Origin: Modestobacter italicus
GTDB lineage: Bacteria > Actinomycetota > Actinomycetes > Mycobacteriales > Geodermatophilaceae
Reading direction: 5' to 3'
DNA: 64,000 bases
Assembly (NCBI RefSeq): GCF_000306785.1
Contig: NC_017955.1
Coordinates: 3,534,001 to 3,598,000, forward strand
Shown piece by piece: positions 1-8,889 of this stretch. Made by a program: the position numbers and the translations under genes. The notes beneath the pieces were generated by a model that saw only the letters and a list, made by a program, of their open reading frames with translations, had not been told where the DNA came from and did no database searches. Each line of letters begins with the position of its first letter. Positions within the stretch are counted from its first letter, which is position 1.

Positions 1-24
1 GCAGGGCCGGTGGGCCCGGTGGCG

Positions 25-237
25 CTACGTCGCCGCCAGGCCCATCGGGCCGTACACCCGCTCGCCGTCCTGCTGGAGGGTGACCGTGGCGATCCCGCGT
101 TCGAGCAGGTCGCGCCAGGCCTCCCCCAGCCAGGACTCCGCGTCGCCCTGGTTGTCGCACTCGGGCACCTCCACGCCGAGCGAGGCGGGATCGACCGTCG
201 CCCCGGTGGGGTCTTCCAGCTGCCAGGTCCAGCCCAT
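25..237 (-). CDS. Small conserved actinobacterial protein, function unknown
   Basis: A 70-residue protein, acidic in its first half, starting MGWTWQLEDP and ending VYGPMGLAAT. It is rich in Trp, Glu and Asp and has no signal peptide or membrane segment. The pattern 'DAESWLGEAWRDLLERG' followed by 'VTLQQDGERVYGPM' resembles a small hypothetical protein I recall from many actinobacteria, but no function is known to me. The ATG lies six bases after a TAGCCT hexamer, which fits a leaderless transcript and supports the start. It is transcribed away from the DUF3618 operon. Confidence 0.75.
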   Translation of the reverse strand: MGWTWQLEDPTGATVDPASLGVEVPECDNQGDAESWLGEAWRDLLERGIATVTLQQDGERVYGPMGLAAT

Positions 238-243
238 GGGGCG

Positions 244-249
244 AGGCTA
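244..249 (-). promoter_or_regulatory. Leaderless -10 element (TAGCCT)
   Basis: TAGCCT on the minus strand is followed by six bases and the ATG of the 70-aa gene. This is the TANNNT-N6/7-start layout of actinobacterial leaderless promoters. Confidence 0.55.
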
Positions 250-373
250 GCGATCATCGGACCGCCGAGCAGTCCCAGGCGCGGCGATCTTGGTTTACCC
301 GGTGCGGAGAACGGGGCATGGGAGGGTCGGCGCGCTCGCGTCGCACCCGTTCCCCCGAGCACGCGGAGGACCC

Positions 374-397
374 ATGAGCCAGCTGGTGTCCCGGTGA
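374..397 (+). CDS. Seven-codon upstream reading frame (possible coupling leader)
   Basis: ATG AGC CAG CTG GTG TCC CGG TGA, with a strong Shine-Dalgarno sequence (GGAGGA, 365-370) just before it. Its TGA overlaps the GTG start of the DUF3618 gene as GTGA. The DUF3618 GTG itself has no good ribosome site, so the short frame may load ribosomes and hand them on. The alternative is that the DUF3618 start is misread or a base is missing here. This is seen only as an arrangement; its translation is inference. Confidence 0.35.
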   Translation: MSQLVSR

Positions 398-651
398 CCG
401 GTCCCGCCGACGGGCCGCCCGACGCAGAGGCGATCCGCGCCGACATCGAGGCCACCCGTGAGCAGCTCGGTCGCACGGTCGACGAGCTCGCCCACCGGCT
501 GGACGTGCCCACCCGCGCCAGGGAGCGCGCGCTGCGGACCCGGGACACCGCGGTGGAGACCTACCGGGAGAACCCGCCGGTCGTGCTCGGGGCCCTCGCG
601 GCCCTGGTCGCGGTCGCCGTGGGCATCGTCGTCTGGAGGAAGAAGCGATGA
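394..651 (+). CDS. DUF3618 membrane protein
   Basis: An 85-aa protein. Residues 10-45 form a charged helix with the family pattern 'IRADIEATREQLGRTVDEL', and residues 62-80 form one membrane helix ending in WRKKR, so the long N-terminal part may lie outside or in the cytoplasm. DUF3618 proteins in actinobacteria usually sit beside DUF4235 and YihY or phage-holin-like membrane genes, as here. The GTG at 394 is the only credible in-frame start; it overlaps the stop of a seven-codon upstream frame. The stop overlaps the next start by 4 bp (ATGA), so the pair is coupled. The cellular role is unknown. Confidence 0.85.
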   Translation: MTGPADGPPDAEAIRADIEATREQLGRTVDELAHRLDVPTRARERALRTRDTAVETYRENPPVVLGALAALVAVAVGIVVWRKKR

Positions 652-920
652 GCAAGGGCGCGAAGATCGCCTACCGCCCGATCGGGCTGATCGGGAGCCT
701 CGTGGCCAGCTCGATCGCCGCGACCCTGTTCCAGCTGGTCTGGAAGAAGGTCGCGAGGGCCGACGACGCCCCGACCGCGATGCAGAGCGAGTACCGGCTG
801 CGCGAGATCCTGCTGGCCTCGGCGCTCCGCGGCGCGATCGTCGCCGTCGTCAAGGCGCTCGTCAGCCGGGGGGGCGCTCGCGGTTTCACCAAGCTGACCG
901 GCGCCTGGCCGGGCGACTGA
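648..920 (+). CDS. DUF4235 membrane protein
   Basis: A 90-aa protein with the DUF4235 pattern: an N-terminal membrane helix (about 12-28, 'GLIGSLVASSIAATLFQLVWK'), a short basic loop, then a second hydrophobic segment with 'REILLASALRGAIVAVVKALVSRGGARGFTKLTG'. The Lys-Lys after helix 1 and the TG.WPG end are typical. It overlaps the DUF3618 stop by 4 bp and precedes the YihY gene by 44 bp, so the three form one operon. The function is unknown; the context suggests an envelope or stress role. Confidence 0.85.
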   Translation: MSKGAKIAYRPIGLIGSLVASSIAATLFQLVWKKVARADDAPTAMQSEYRLREILLASALRGAIVAVVKALVSRGGARGFTKLTGAWPGD

Positions 921-964
921 CCCCCACCCACCCCGCTCACCACCGCGAGACGAGGACCAGCACG

Positions 965-2140
965 ATGGCCGACACCCAGCGACCGCAGAGTGCCGTGGAG
1001 CGAATCCAGCAGCGGGTCCAGGAGAAGGCCGCGCGACGTGCGGCCGCCCGCGCGGTCGAGGACCGGTCGGACGACCCGCTCCCCCGCGACGGCGCCACCT
1101 CGTCGACCGTGCTGGCGACCGAAGAGCGGGAGGCCGCGCGGCCGGCGCCGGAGGTGCCCAGCGAGGCCGAGCTCCCGGGCGTGCACGCGGAGAAGCCCAC
1201 GCAGATCCCGGCGAGCGGCTGGAAGCAGATCGTCAAGCGGGCGTGGGCGGAGAACAGCGCCGACAACATGCCCATCATCGGGGCCGGCGTGGCGTTCTTC
1301 GCCTTCCTGGCGCTCTTCCCCGCGCTGATCGCCACGATCTCGCTGTACGGCCTGGTGGCCTCACCGGAGACCGTCGCCCGGCAGATCCAGTCGCTGTCGG
1401 ACCAGCTGCCGGCGGAGGCGCAGACGCTGATCGCCGACCAGCTGACCGCCATCACCGAGAACAGCGGCGGCGCGCTCACGGTCAGCTTCATCATCTCGAT
1501 CCTCGCGGCGCTGTGGAGCGCGGCAGGCGGCACGGGCAACCTGATCACCGCGGTCAACCTCGCCTACGACGAGGTGGAGACCCGCAGCTTCATCAAGCGC
1601 AAGGCCCTGGCCCTGGGGCTGACCTTCGGCGCGATCGTCTTCGTGCTGCTCACCATCACCCTGATCGCCGTCGTCCCGGCGCTGCTGGAGGCGCTGCCGC
1701 TGGGGGTCGTCGGGACGATCCTGGCCCAGGTCGTGCGTTGGGGGCTGCTGCTCGGGGTGATGGCCGGCGCGCTGTCGATCCTCTACCGGGTGGCCCCCGA
1801 CCGGGACGCGCCGAAGTTCCGCTGGGTCAGCCTCGGCTCGATCGTCGTGACCCTCCTGTGGGCCCTGGTCAGCCTGCTGTTCAGCCTCTACGTCAACAAC
1901 TTCGGGTCCTACGACAAGACGTACGGGGCGATCGCCGGGGTCATCGTGCTGATGCTGTGGTTGCAGCTGACCGTGTTCCTCGTCCTGCTGGGCGCGGAGA
2001 TCAACTCCGAGGCCGAGCACCAGACGGCGGCGGACACCACCGAGGGCGAGCCGCAGCCGATGGGCAAGCGCGACGCCACCATGGCCGACGAGCTCCCCGA
2101 CCCGCCGACCCCGACCAAGGAGTCCAAGCAGAAGGCTTGA
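965..2140 (+). CDS. YihY/virulence factor BrkB family membrane protein
   Basis: A 391-aa protein. The first 90 residues are soluble, charged and variable. Residues about 95-350 hold the YihY core: 'NMPIIGAGVAFFAFLALFPALI' opens the first membrane helix, followed by about five more, with the family signature 'LWSAAGGTGNLITAVNLAYD' and 'SYDKTYGAIAGVIVLMLWLQLTVFLVLLGAEIN' near the end. The C-terminal 35 residues are again soluble and acidic. The family was once annotated as ribonuclease BN in error; its real role in the membrane is unclear. The ATG at 965 follows a GAGGACC ribosome site. A copy of the 58-bp palindromic repeat follows the stop. Confidence 0.9.
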   Translation: MADTQRPQSAVERIQQRVQEKAARRAAARAVEDRSDDPLPRDGATSSTVLATEEREAARPAPEVPSEAELPGVHAEKPTQIPASGWKQIVKRAWAENSADNMPIIGAGVAFFAFLALFPALIATISLYGLVASPETVARQIQSLSDQLPAEAQTLIADQLTAITENSGGALTVSFIISILAALWSAAGGTGNLITAVNLAYDEVETRSFIKRKALALGLTFGAIVFVLLTITLIAVVPALLEALPLGVVGTILAQVVRWGLLLGVMAGALSILYRVAPDRDAPKFRWVSLGSIVVTLLWALVSLLFSLYVNNFGSYDKTYGAIAGVIVLMLWLQLTVFLVLLGAEINSEAEHQTAADTTEGEPQPMGKRDATMADELPDPPTPTKESKQKA

Positions 2141-2149
2141 GGCCTTGCC

Positions 2150-2204
2150 GGCCCCCTGCAGGGTCCCGCCGAGCTAGCGAGTGGCGGGGGGCAGGGGGTC
2201 CTTC
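2150..2204 (+). repeat. Dispersed GC-rich palindromic repeat, copy A
   Basis: Imperfect palindrome: GGCCCCCTGCAGGGTCCCGCC, a short centre GAGCTAGCGAG, then GGCGGGGGGCAGGGGGTCC. It matches copies at 3333, 14333 and 50388. It lies between the convergent yihY-family and gcvT genes and overlaps the gcvT stop, so the last residues of GcvT (KDPLPPATR) are encoded by the repeat. It may also act as a bidirectional terminator. Confidence 0.75.
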
Positions 2205-3316
2205 GTGTGCGAGGGCACGAACGGCGGCCGGCGGACGACGACCGGCTGCGGCCGCCCGCGGACGTCGACGGCGACCTCGGCCCCCTCGCCGAGGCCGGCC
2301 GCGGTGTCCAGCAGCGCCAGCGCGATGCCGGTGCGCAGCGTCGGCGAGAACGTCCCGCTGGTGACCTCGCCGACCACCGCACCGTCGGCGGCCAGCACGC
2401 TCATGCCGGGGCGCGGGATGCCCCGGCCGGGTGCCTGCAGGCCCCACAGCTGCCTCGCCGGGCCGGCCACCTTCTCCGCCACCAGCGCCTCGCGGCCCCA
2501 GAAGCCGCTCTTCTGCCAGCCCACCGCCCAGCCGGAGCGGGCCTGGTTGGGGGTGATGTCGAGGGACAGCTCGTGGCCGTGCAGCGGGTAGCCCATCTCG
2601 GTGCGCAGCGTGTCCCGGGCGCCGAGGCCGCACGGCCGGATCTGCTCGGGTCCACCGGCCGCGAGCAGCGCGTCCCAGAGCCGGCCCGCCCGGTCGGCGG
2701 CGACCAGCAGCTCGTAGCCGTGCTCGCCGGTGTAGCCGGTGCGGCAGACGGTGACCTCGTCGCCGGCCGAGCCGGGCGTCTCGGCGAAGGCCATGTAGTC
2801 CAGCTCCCCGGGCAGCCCGACGGCGGCGAGCACCTCCGCCGACCGGGGACCCTGCAGCGCCAGGACGGCGACCTCGGTGTGCCGGTCGGTGACCGATACC
2901 CCGGCCGGTGCGCCGGCGGTGAGCCGGGCCAGGACGGCGGCGGCGTTGGCGGCGTTGGGCACGAGCAGGACGTCGTCCGGGCCGTGCAGGTAGACGATCA
3001 GGTCGTCCACCACGCCGCCGGCCCCGGGCTCGCCGTCGGGGACGCAGCACAGCGTGTACTGCGCCTGCCCCGGGCCGATCCGGGCCAGGTCGTTGGTCAG
3101 GCAGGCGTTCACGTACTCCGCCGCCCCGGGGCCCCGGACCGTCGCCGTCCCGAGGTGGGAGACGTCGAACAGGCCGACCCCCTCGCGGACCGCGGTGTGC
3201 TCGGCGAGCACTCCCCCGCCGGCGTACTCGATCGGCATGGACCACCCGCCGAAGTCGGCGAACTTGGCCCCGGCGGCCTCGTGGCGGTCGTGCAGCGGGG
3301 AGATCAGCGGGCTCAC
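2174..3316 (-). CDS. gcvT: Glycine cleavage system aminomethyltransferase (T protein)
   Basis: A 380-aa cytoplasmic enzyme that moves the methylene carbon from aminomethyl-lipoyl-H protein to tetrahydrofolate, releasing ammonia. Typical family stretches are '[26 protein letters not shown]', 'LFDVSHLG', '[12 protein letters not shown]' and '[20 protein letters not shown]'. The usual length is 360-375. The last 11 residues ([11 protein letters not shown]) fall inside repeat copy A and replace the natural end. The GTG start is chosen because homology begins at once; no clear Shine-Dalgarno sequence is seen upstream. No gcvP or gcvH is nearby. Confidence 0.93.
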   Translation of the reverse strand: MSPLISPLHDRHEAAGAKFADFGGWSMPIEYAGGGVLAEHTAVREGVGLFDVSHLGTATVRGPGAAEYVNACLTNDLARIGPGQAQYTLCCVPDGEPGAGGVVDDLIVYLHGPDDVLLVPNAANAAAVLARLTAGAPAGVSVTDRHTEVAVLALQGPRSAEVLAAVGLPGELDYMAFAETPGSAGDEVTVCRTGYTGEHGYELLVAADRAGRLWDALLAAGGPEQIRPCGLGARDTLRTEMGYPLHGHELSLDITPNQARSGWAVGWQKSGFWGREALVAEKVAGPARQLWGLQAPGRGIPRPGMSVLAADGAVVGEVTSGTFSPTLRTGIALALLDTAAGLGEGAEVAVDVRGRPQPVVVRRPPFVPSHTKDPLPPATR

Positions 3317-3332
3317 GGGAGGACACGCTATC

Positions 3333-3390
3333 GGCCCCCTTGCAGGGTCCCGGGCCGAGCTTACGAGGTCCGGGGGGCAAGGGGGCCCTT
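3333..3390 (+). repeat. Dispersed GC-rich palindromic repeat, copy B
   Basis: Same repeat and orientation as copy A, in the divergent gap between gcvT and pepA, ending 4 bp before the pepA -10 hexamer. The two arms pair (GGCCCCCTTGC with GCAAGGGGGCC). Confidence 0.75.
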
Positions 3391-3394
3391 TGTC

Positions 3395-3400
3395 TAGGAT
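3395..3400 (+). promoter_or_regulatory. Leaderless -10 element (TAGGAT) of pepA
   Basis: TAGGAT, six bases, then the GTG start of pepA. No Shine-Dalgarno sequence is present, in keeping with a leaderless message. Confidence 0.55.
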
Positions 3401-3406
3401 CACCGC

Positions 3407-4921
3407 GTGCCGCCGACGATCTCCGCCACCGACCGCCCGCTCGAGAAGCTCTCCGCCGACGCCGTCGTCGTCGGCGTGGGCAAGGGACCCGACGGGCTGC
3501 TCAGCACCCCGGGTGCCGACGCGGTCGACCGGCTGCTCGGCGGGCGGCTGCTGGCGGCGCTGGCCGACCTCGGCGCCAAGGGCGGCGAGGACGAGGTCAC
3601 CCGGCTGCCCACCTTCGGCCAGGGGCCCTTCCCGGTGGTCGCGGTCGCCGGCCTCGGCGCTCCGCTGCCCGACGGCGGGTACGCGCCGGAGGCGGTGCGC
3701 CGCGCCGCGGGGGCCGCCAGCCGGGCGCTCACCGGGCGCAGCGCGGTCGTCACCCTGCTCGCGGCGGTCGGCGGGGCGCCGGACGCCGAGCGGCTGCACG
3801 CGGTCGGCGAGGGCGCGCTGCTGGGCGCCTACGAGTTCACCGCCTACAAGTCCGACCTCCCCGCGGGGCGGCCCACCCCGCCGGCGTCCTATCAGCTCGT
3901 CGTTCCCGACACCGGCGCCGCGAAGGCGCCGCTGGCCCGGATCCGGGCCGTCGCGGACGCCGTCACCCTGGTGCGCGACCTGGTCAACACGCCGCCGAAC
4001 GACCTGTACCCGGCCGAGCTCGCCGCGCGCGGTGCGGCCGCCGGCAAGAAGGCGGGCCTGTCGGTCGAGGTGCTCGACGAGAAGGCGCTGGCCGCGGGCG
4101 GCTACGGCGGCATCCTGGCCGTCGGTGCCGGCTCGGCCCGCCCGCCGCGGCTGCTGCGCCTGGAGTACCGGGGCAAGAAGGCCCGGACGAGCGTCGCGCT
4201 GGTCGGGAAGGGCATCACCTTCGACAGCGGCGGCATCTCGATCAAGCCGGCCGCCGGCATGGCGGACATGAAGAGCGACATGGCCGGGGCCGCGGCGGTC
4301 ATCGCGACCGTCTGCCTGGTCGCCGAGCTCGGCCTCCCGGTCGACGTCACCGCCACGGTGCCGATCGCGGAGAACCTGCCCAGCGGGACCGCGTACCGCC
4401 CGGCCGACGTGGTGACCTTCCGCAACGGCAAGAAGTCCGAGATCACCAACACCGACGCGGAGGGCCGCGTGGTGCTCGCCGACGCGATCACCCGCGCGCT
4501 GGAGGACTCCCCCGCGCACCTGCTGGAGACCTCCACGCTCACCGGCGCGCAGCTGGTGGCGCTCGGCACCCGGACCTCGGGGGTGATGGGCAGCGAGGAG
4601 CTGCGGGACACGGTCGTGACGGCCAGCCGCCGCAGCGGCGAGCCGATGTGGGCCATGCCGCTGCCGCCGGAGCTCCGCCGCAGCCTGGACTCCAGCACCG
4701 CGGACTTCACCAACTCCGGCTCGGACCGCTCCGGCGGCATGCTCGTCGCCGGGCACTTCCTCGCCGAGTTCATCCCCGCCGGCCAGCAGTGGGCGCACAT
4801 CGACGTCGCCGGGCCGGCCTACAACACCGGGGCTCCGTGGGGCTACACCCCCAAGGGCGGCACCGGCGTGCCGGTGCGCACCCTGCTGGCGACGATCGAG
4901 GACCTCATCGCCGCGCAGTGA
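3407..4921 (+). CDS. pepA: Leucyl aminopeptidase (M17 family)
   Basis: A 504-aa cytosolic metallo-aminopeptidase that removes N-terminal residues from peptides. The N-terminal macrodomain-like part spans about 1-160. The catalytic part carries the dimetal motifs '[16 protein letters not shown]' (Lys and Asp ligands), '[14 protein letters not shown]' and the M17 signature [13 protein letters not shown], with the catalytic Arg. The length is normal for the family. The GTG start fits the leaderless promoter just upstream. It ends 27 bp from the convergent 122-aa gene. Confidence 0.95.
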   Translation: MPPTISATDRPLEKLSADAVVVGVGKGPDGLLSTPGADAVDRLLGGRLLAALADLGAKGGEDEVTRLPTFGQGPFPVVAVAGLGAPLPDGGYAPEAVRRAAGAASRALTGRSAVVTLLAAVGGAPDAERLHAVGEGALLGAYEFTAYKSDLPAGRPTPPASYQLVVPDTGAAKAPLARIRAVADAVTLVRDLVNTPPNDLYPAELAARGAAAGKKAGLSVEVLDEKALAAGGYGGILAVGAGSARPPRLLRLEYRGKKARTSVALVGKGITFDSGGISIKPAAGMADMKSDMAGAAAVIATVCLVAELGLPVDVTATVPIAENLPSGTAYRPADVVTFRNGKKSEITNTDAEGRVVLADAITRALEDSPAHLLETSTLTGAQLVALGTRTSGVMGSEELRDTVVTASRRSGEPMWAMPLPPELRRSLDSSTADFTNSGSDRSGGMLVAGHFLAEFIPAGQQWAHIDVAGPAYNTGAPWGYTPKGGTGVPVRTLLATIEDLIAAQ

Positions 4922-4948
4922 CCTGCGGGACGGCCGCCGTCCGGGCCG

Positions 4949-5317
4949 TCAGGAGGTGGTGGGCGGACGCCGGCCGTCCTGCTTCTGCCGCGCGGTCCAG
5001 TCCCGCATGCGCTGCGGGTACCCGGTGACCTGCGCGTCGTAGACCGGCACCGCGAGGTCCCGGGACAGCCGTCGCGCGACCTCAGGGCCGTCGATGCGCC
5101 GGCGGGTCCACTCCCCGTCCGCCGCGACCAGCAGGATCGTCGTCTCGGTGACCGCGGTCCGCGGCTCGACGAACCCCTCGACCCCGCGCCGGGTGGCCAC
5201 GAACTGCTCCAGGTGGGCGAGGTCGGCGGACCCCGAGGCGCGGTCGAGCGTGCCCCGGCGGTCGCGGCCCCGGCCCGCTCCGGCGCCTCGGCCGCGCAGC
5301 CGGTCGAACAAGCCCAT
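4949..5317 (-). CDS. Conserved actinobacterial protein, function unknown
   Basis: A 122-aa soluble protein. It starts MGLFDRLRGRGA and has a Gly/Arg-rich stretch (10-30), followed by an alpha/beta-looking domain: 'DLAHLEQFVATRRGVEGFVEPRTAVTETTILLVAADGEWTRRRI', then 'PVYDAQVTGYPQRMRDW'. It sits between pepA and lpdA, where I recall a similar small gene in other actinomycetes. The ATG at 5317 has a GGAGCGGG ribosome site. Transcription is divergent from lpdA. No catalytic motif is visible. Confidence 0.8.
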   Translation of the reverse strand: MGLFDRLRGRGAGAGRGRDRRGTLDRASGSADLAHLEQFVATRRGVEGFVEPRTAVTETTILLVAADGEWTRRRIDGPEVARRLSRDLAVPVYDAQVTGYPQRMRDWTARQKQDGRRPPTTS

Positions 5318-5474
5318 GTCCCGCTCCCGTCCCCGGGGTCGCGACCTGCTGCGCGACGCTCCAGCGACAGCAACGGTGCATGCGAACGCGCCGTTCCCGG
5401 GAGTGGCAGGATGGGCAGGCGCAGGATCGCCGCGCCCGGGCACCTCCGGGCCACCCAGCACTTGAGGAGCACTC

Positions 5475-6854
5475 GTGAGCGCACCGACCACCCCCGCTGA
5501 CCTGGTCATCCTCGGTGGTGGCTCCGGTGGCTACGCCGCTGCGCTGCGCGCCGCTGAGCTCGGCATGTCCGTCGTCCTCATCGAGAAGGACAAGGTCGGC
5601 GGCACCTGCCTGCACCGGGGCTGCATCCCGACCAAGGCGCTGCTGCACACCGCGGAGGTCGCCGACAACGCCCGCGAGGGCGAGCAGTTCGGCGTCAAGT
5701 CGACCCTGTCGGGCATCGACATGGACGGGGTGAACGCCTACAAGGACGGCGTCGTCTCGAAGAACTTCAAGGGCCTGACCGGGCTGATCAAGAGCCGCGG
5801 CATCACCATCGTCGAGGGCGAGGGCCGGCTGGTCTCCCCGACCGCCGTGCAGGTCGGCGACCAGACCTACGAGGGCCGGCACGTCCTGCTGGCCACCGGC
5901 TCCTACGCCCGCTCGCTGCCGGGCATCGAGATCGACGGCACCCGGGTCATCACCAGCGACCACGCGCTGCAGCTGGACCGCGTGCCCAGTTCGGCGATCA
6001 TCCTCGGCGGCGGGGTCATCGGCTGCGAGTTCGCCAGCGCCTGGAAGTCCTTCGGCGTCGACGTGACCATCGTCGAGGGCCTGCCGCACCTGGTGCCGCT
6101 GGAGGACGAGTCGTCCTCGAAGCTGCTGGAGCGCGCCTTCCGCCGCCGCAAGATCGACTTCTCGCTGGGCAGCCTGGTCTCCAGCGTCCAGACCACCGCC
6201 GACGGGGTGAAGGTCAGCCTGCAGAACGGCAAGGAGTTCGAGGCCGAGCTGGTGCTGGTGGCCGTCGGCCGCGGTCCGGTCAGCCAGGGCCTGGGCTACG
6301 AGGAGGCCGGGGTCGCCATGGAGCGCGGGTTCGTCCTCGTCGACGAGTACATGCAGACCAACGTGCCGACCATTTCCGCCGTCGGCGACCTGGTGCCGAC
6401 CCTGCAGCTGGCCCACGTGGGCTTCGGCGAGGGCATCCTGGTCGCCGAGCGGCTCGCCGGGCTGCCGGTCGTGCCGATCGACTACGCCGGCGTCCCGCGG
6501 GTCACCTACTCCGAGCCCGAGGTCGCCTCGGTGGGTCTGACCGAGGCCCAGGCCAAGGAGCGGTACGGCGAGGTCGAGATCGCCACCTACGACCTGGCCG
6601 GCAACGGCCGGGCCGCCATCCTGAAGACCGCCGGCGCCGTGAAGCTCATCCGGGCCAAGGACGGTGCCGTGGTCGGCGTGCACATGGTGGGCAGCCGGGT
6701 CGGCGACCTCATCGCCGAGGCGCAGCTCGTCTACAACTGGGAGGCGCTGCCCGAGGAGGTCGCGCAGCTCATCCACCCGCACCCGACGCTCAGCGAGGCC
6801 CTCGGCGAGGCTGCGCTGGTCCTGGCCGGCAAGCCGCTGCACGCCCACACCTGA
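5475..6854 (+). CDS. lpdA: Dihydrolipoyl dehydrogenase (E3)
   Basis: A 459-aa FAD enzyme that reoxidises the dihydrolipoyl group of 2-oxoacid dehydrogenase complexes using NAD+. An FAD Rossmann motif (GGGSGGYAAALRAAELG) opens the protein. The redox disulfide is in GGTCLHRGCIPTK, the NAD Rossmann motif is 'ILGGGVIGCEFASAWKSFG', and the active-site base is in HPHPTLSE near the end. The GTG start follows a GAGGAGC ribosome site. The sucB gene starts 63 bp downstream, so the two probably form an operon. Confidence 0.96.
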   Translation: MSAPTTPADLVILGGGSGGYAAALRAAELGMSVVLIEKDKVGGTCLHRGCIPTKALLHTAEVADNAREGEQFGVKSTLSGIDMDGVNAYKDGVVSKNFKGLTGLIKSRGITIVEGEGRLVSPTAVQVGDQTYEGRHVLLATGSYARSLPGIEIDGTRVITSDHALQLDRVPSSAIILGGGVIGCEFASAWKSFGVDVTIVEGLPHLVPLEDESSSKLLERAFRRRKIDFSLGSLVSSVQTTADGVKVSLQNGKEFEAELVLVAVGRGPVSQGLGYEEAGVAMERGFVLVDEYMQTNVPTISAVGDLVPTLQLAHVGFGEGILVAERLAGLPVVPIDYAGVPRVTYSEPEVASVGLTEAQAKERYGEVEIATYDLAGNGRAAILKTAGAVKLIRAKDGAVVGVHMVGSRVGDLIAEAQLVYNWEALPEEVAQLIHPHPTLSEALGEAALVLAGKPLHAHT

Positions 6855-6917
6855 TCCCCACGCACCACCCGCACGACCCCCTGCAGCACCACCACGACCT
6901 GAGGAGACCTGCCTTCG

Positions 6918-8789
6918 ATGCCGACGTCCGTCACCATGCCCGCCCTGGGCGAGAGCGTCACCGAGGGCACGGTCACCCGCTGGCTGAAGCAGGAGGGTGA
7001 CCAGGTCGAGGTCGACGAGCCACTCCTCGAGGTGTCCACGGACAAGGTGGACACCGAGATCCCGTCCCCGGCCGCCGGCGTCCTGTCGAAGATCGTCGTC
7101 GCCGAGGACGAGACCGTGGAGGTCGGTGCGGAGCTGGCCGTGATCGGCGGCGACGCCGGTGGCGACGGTGGCGCCCCGGCTCAGGAGGCCCCTGCCCAGG
7201 AGGAGCCCGCGCAGGAGGCACCCGCCCAGGAGGAGCCGACTCAGCACGCACCTGCCCAGGAGGAGCCGGCGCAGGAGACACCTGCCCAGGAGGAGCCCGC
7301 ACCGGCCGCGCCGTCCGGCGGCTCGCCGGGTGGCGGTGAGGGCACCAAGGTCACCATGCCGGCGCTGGGCGAGAGCGTCACCGAGGGCACGGTCACCCGC
7401 TGGCTGAAGGCCGTCGGTGACGAGGTCGCGGCCGACGAGCCGCTGCTCGAGGTCTCGACGGACAAGGTCGACACCGAGATCCCCTCCCCGGTGTCGGGCA
7501 CGCTGCTGTCGATCACCGTCAACGAGGACGAGACCGTCGACGTCGGTGCGGAGCTCGCGGTCATCGGTGCCGCCGGGGCCGCGCCCGCCTCGGCCCCCGC
7601 ACCGTCCACCCCTGCGCCGCCGGCCGACGAGCCGCAGCAGTCGGCCCCGGAGACCGAGGCGCCCGCGCCCGTCGCGCAGGAGGCCCAGCCGACCCCGGTG
7701 AAGGCCACCACCGACACCGGCCAGCCCGGTGCGGACTACGGCTCCAGCGGTGCCATGCCGACCCAGTCCCCCACCGACCAGCCCTCGCCGGCCGAGGCCG
7801 TGGCGCCGGCGAGCCCGCCGGCGACCGCGCCCGCAGGCGCTGCCGCTTACGTGACCCCGCTCGTGCGCCGGCTCGCCGCCGACAACGGGGTGGACCTGGC
7901 GACGGTCGAGGGCACCGGGGTGGGCGGACGCATCCGCAAGCAGGACGTGCTGGCCGCCGCCGAGAAGGCCGCCCAGCCCGCCCCCGCTGCGGCCGCCGCC
8001 CCGGCTGCTGCCGCGACGTCGGGTCAGCCCACGCCGTCGCCGGCCGCCACGCCGGACAGCTCGCTGCGCGGCCGCACCGAGAAGATGTCGCGGCTGCGCA
8101 CGGTCATCGCGAAGCGGATGGTCGAGTCCCTGGAGATCAGCGCCCAGCTGACGACCGTGGTCGAGGCCGACGTCACCCGGATCGCCAACCTGCGCAACCA
8201 GGTGAAGAACGACTTCGCCGCCCGCGAGGGCGTCAAGCTCTCGTTCCTGCCGTTCTTCGCCAAGGCGGCCGTCGAGGCGCTCAAGGCCCACCCCGCGGTG
8301 AACTCCTCGGTGGACATGGCCGCGGGCACGGTCACCTACCACGACAGCGAGAACCTGGGCATCGCCGTCGACACCGAGCGCGGTCTGCTCGTCCCGGTGA
8401 TCAGGGGTGCCGGGGACCTCAGCCTGGCCGGCATCGCCCGGAAGATCGGCGACCTCGCGGAGCGGACCCGCGCCAACAAGGTCACCCCCGACGAGCTGGG
8501 CGGCGGGACGTTCACGCTGACCAACACCGGCAGCCGGGGCGCGCTGTTCGACACCCCGATCATCAACCAGCCGCAGGTCGCGATCCTGGGCGTCGGCTCG
8601 GTCGTGAAGCGGCCGGTCGTCGTGCAGGACCCGGAGCTGGGTGAGGTCATCGCCGTCCGGTCGATGGTCTACCTGGCGCTGACCTACGACCACCGGATCG
8701 TCGACGGCGCCGACGCCGCCCGCTTCCTCACCACGGTGCGGGAGCGGCTGGAGGCCGGTCAGTTCCACGGAGAGCTCGGCCTGTCCTGA
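6918..8789 (+). CDS. sucB: 2-oxoglutarate dehydrogenase E2, dihydrolipoyllysine succinyltransferase, two lipoyl domains
   Basis: A 623-aa acyltransferase core of the 2-oxoacid dehydrogenase complex. Two near-identical lipoyl domains lie at about 1-78 and 138-218, each with the lipoylated Lys in [12 protein letters not shown]. They are joined by a linker of repeated PAQEE units. A peripheral subunit-binding domain lies at about 312-350 ([21 protein letters not shown]). The catalytic domain lies at about 390-620, with the [13 protein letters not shown] motif. It shares an operon with lpdA, and lipB for lipoylation lies 5 kb away. A perfect 16-bp hairpin follows the stop. Confidence 0.93.
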   Translation: MPTSVTMPALGESVTEGTVTRWLKQEGDQVEVDEPLLEVSTDKVDTEIPSPAAGVLSKIVVAEDETVEVGAELAVIGGDAGGDGGAPAQEAPAQEEPAQEAPAQEEPTQHAPAQEEPAQETPAQEEPAPAAPSGGSPGGGEGTKVTMPALGESVTEGTVTRWLKAVGDEVAADEPLLEVSTDKVDTEIPSPVSGTLLSITVNEDETVDVGAELAVIGAAGAAPASAPAPSTPAPPADEPQQSAPETEAPAPVAQEAQPTPVKATTDTGQPGADYGSSGAMPTQSPTDQPSPAEAVAPASPPATAPAGAAAYVTPLVRRLAADNGVDLATVEGTGVGGRIRKQDVLAAAEKAAQPAPAAAAAPAAAATSGQPTPSPAATPDSSLRGRTEKMSRLRTVIAKRMVESLEISAQLTTVVEADVTRIANLRNQVKNDFAAREGVKLSFLPFFAKAAVEALKAHPAVNSSVDMAAGTVTYHDSENLGIAVDTERGLLVPVIRGAGDLSLAGIARKIGDLAERTRANKVTPDELGGGTFTLTNTGSRGALFDTPIINQPQVAILGVGSVVKRPVVVQDPELGEVIAVRSMVYLALTYDHRIVDGADAARFLTTVRERLEAGQFHGELGLS

Positions 8790-8796
8790 TCGTCCG

Positions 8797-8830
8797 ACGA
8801 AGGGCCCCGGCGTCCGCCGGGGCCCTTCGT
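8797..8830 (+). terminator. Perfect 16-bp hairpin after sucB
   Basis: ACGAAGGGCCCCGGCG (8797-8812) pairs exactly with CGCCGGGGCCCTTCGT (8815-8830) across a two-base centre, 7 bp after the sucB stop. There is no T-run, as is common for actinobacterial terminators. Confidence 0.7.
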
Positions 8831-8889
8831 GGTCTGCACCGCCCGACGGTGCGCCTCCGGCGCCCGCACCTCGACCCTGGGAGCCCACG

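Noticed and set aside
7164..7320. Repeated PAQEE codons in sucB as a tandem DNA repeat of special interest
   Set aside because: Flexible Ala/Pro/Glu linkers between lipoyl domains are usual in E2 proteins.
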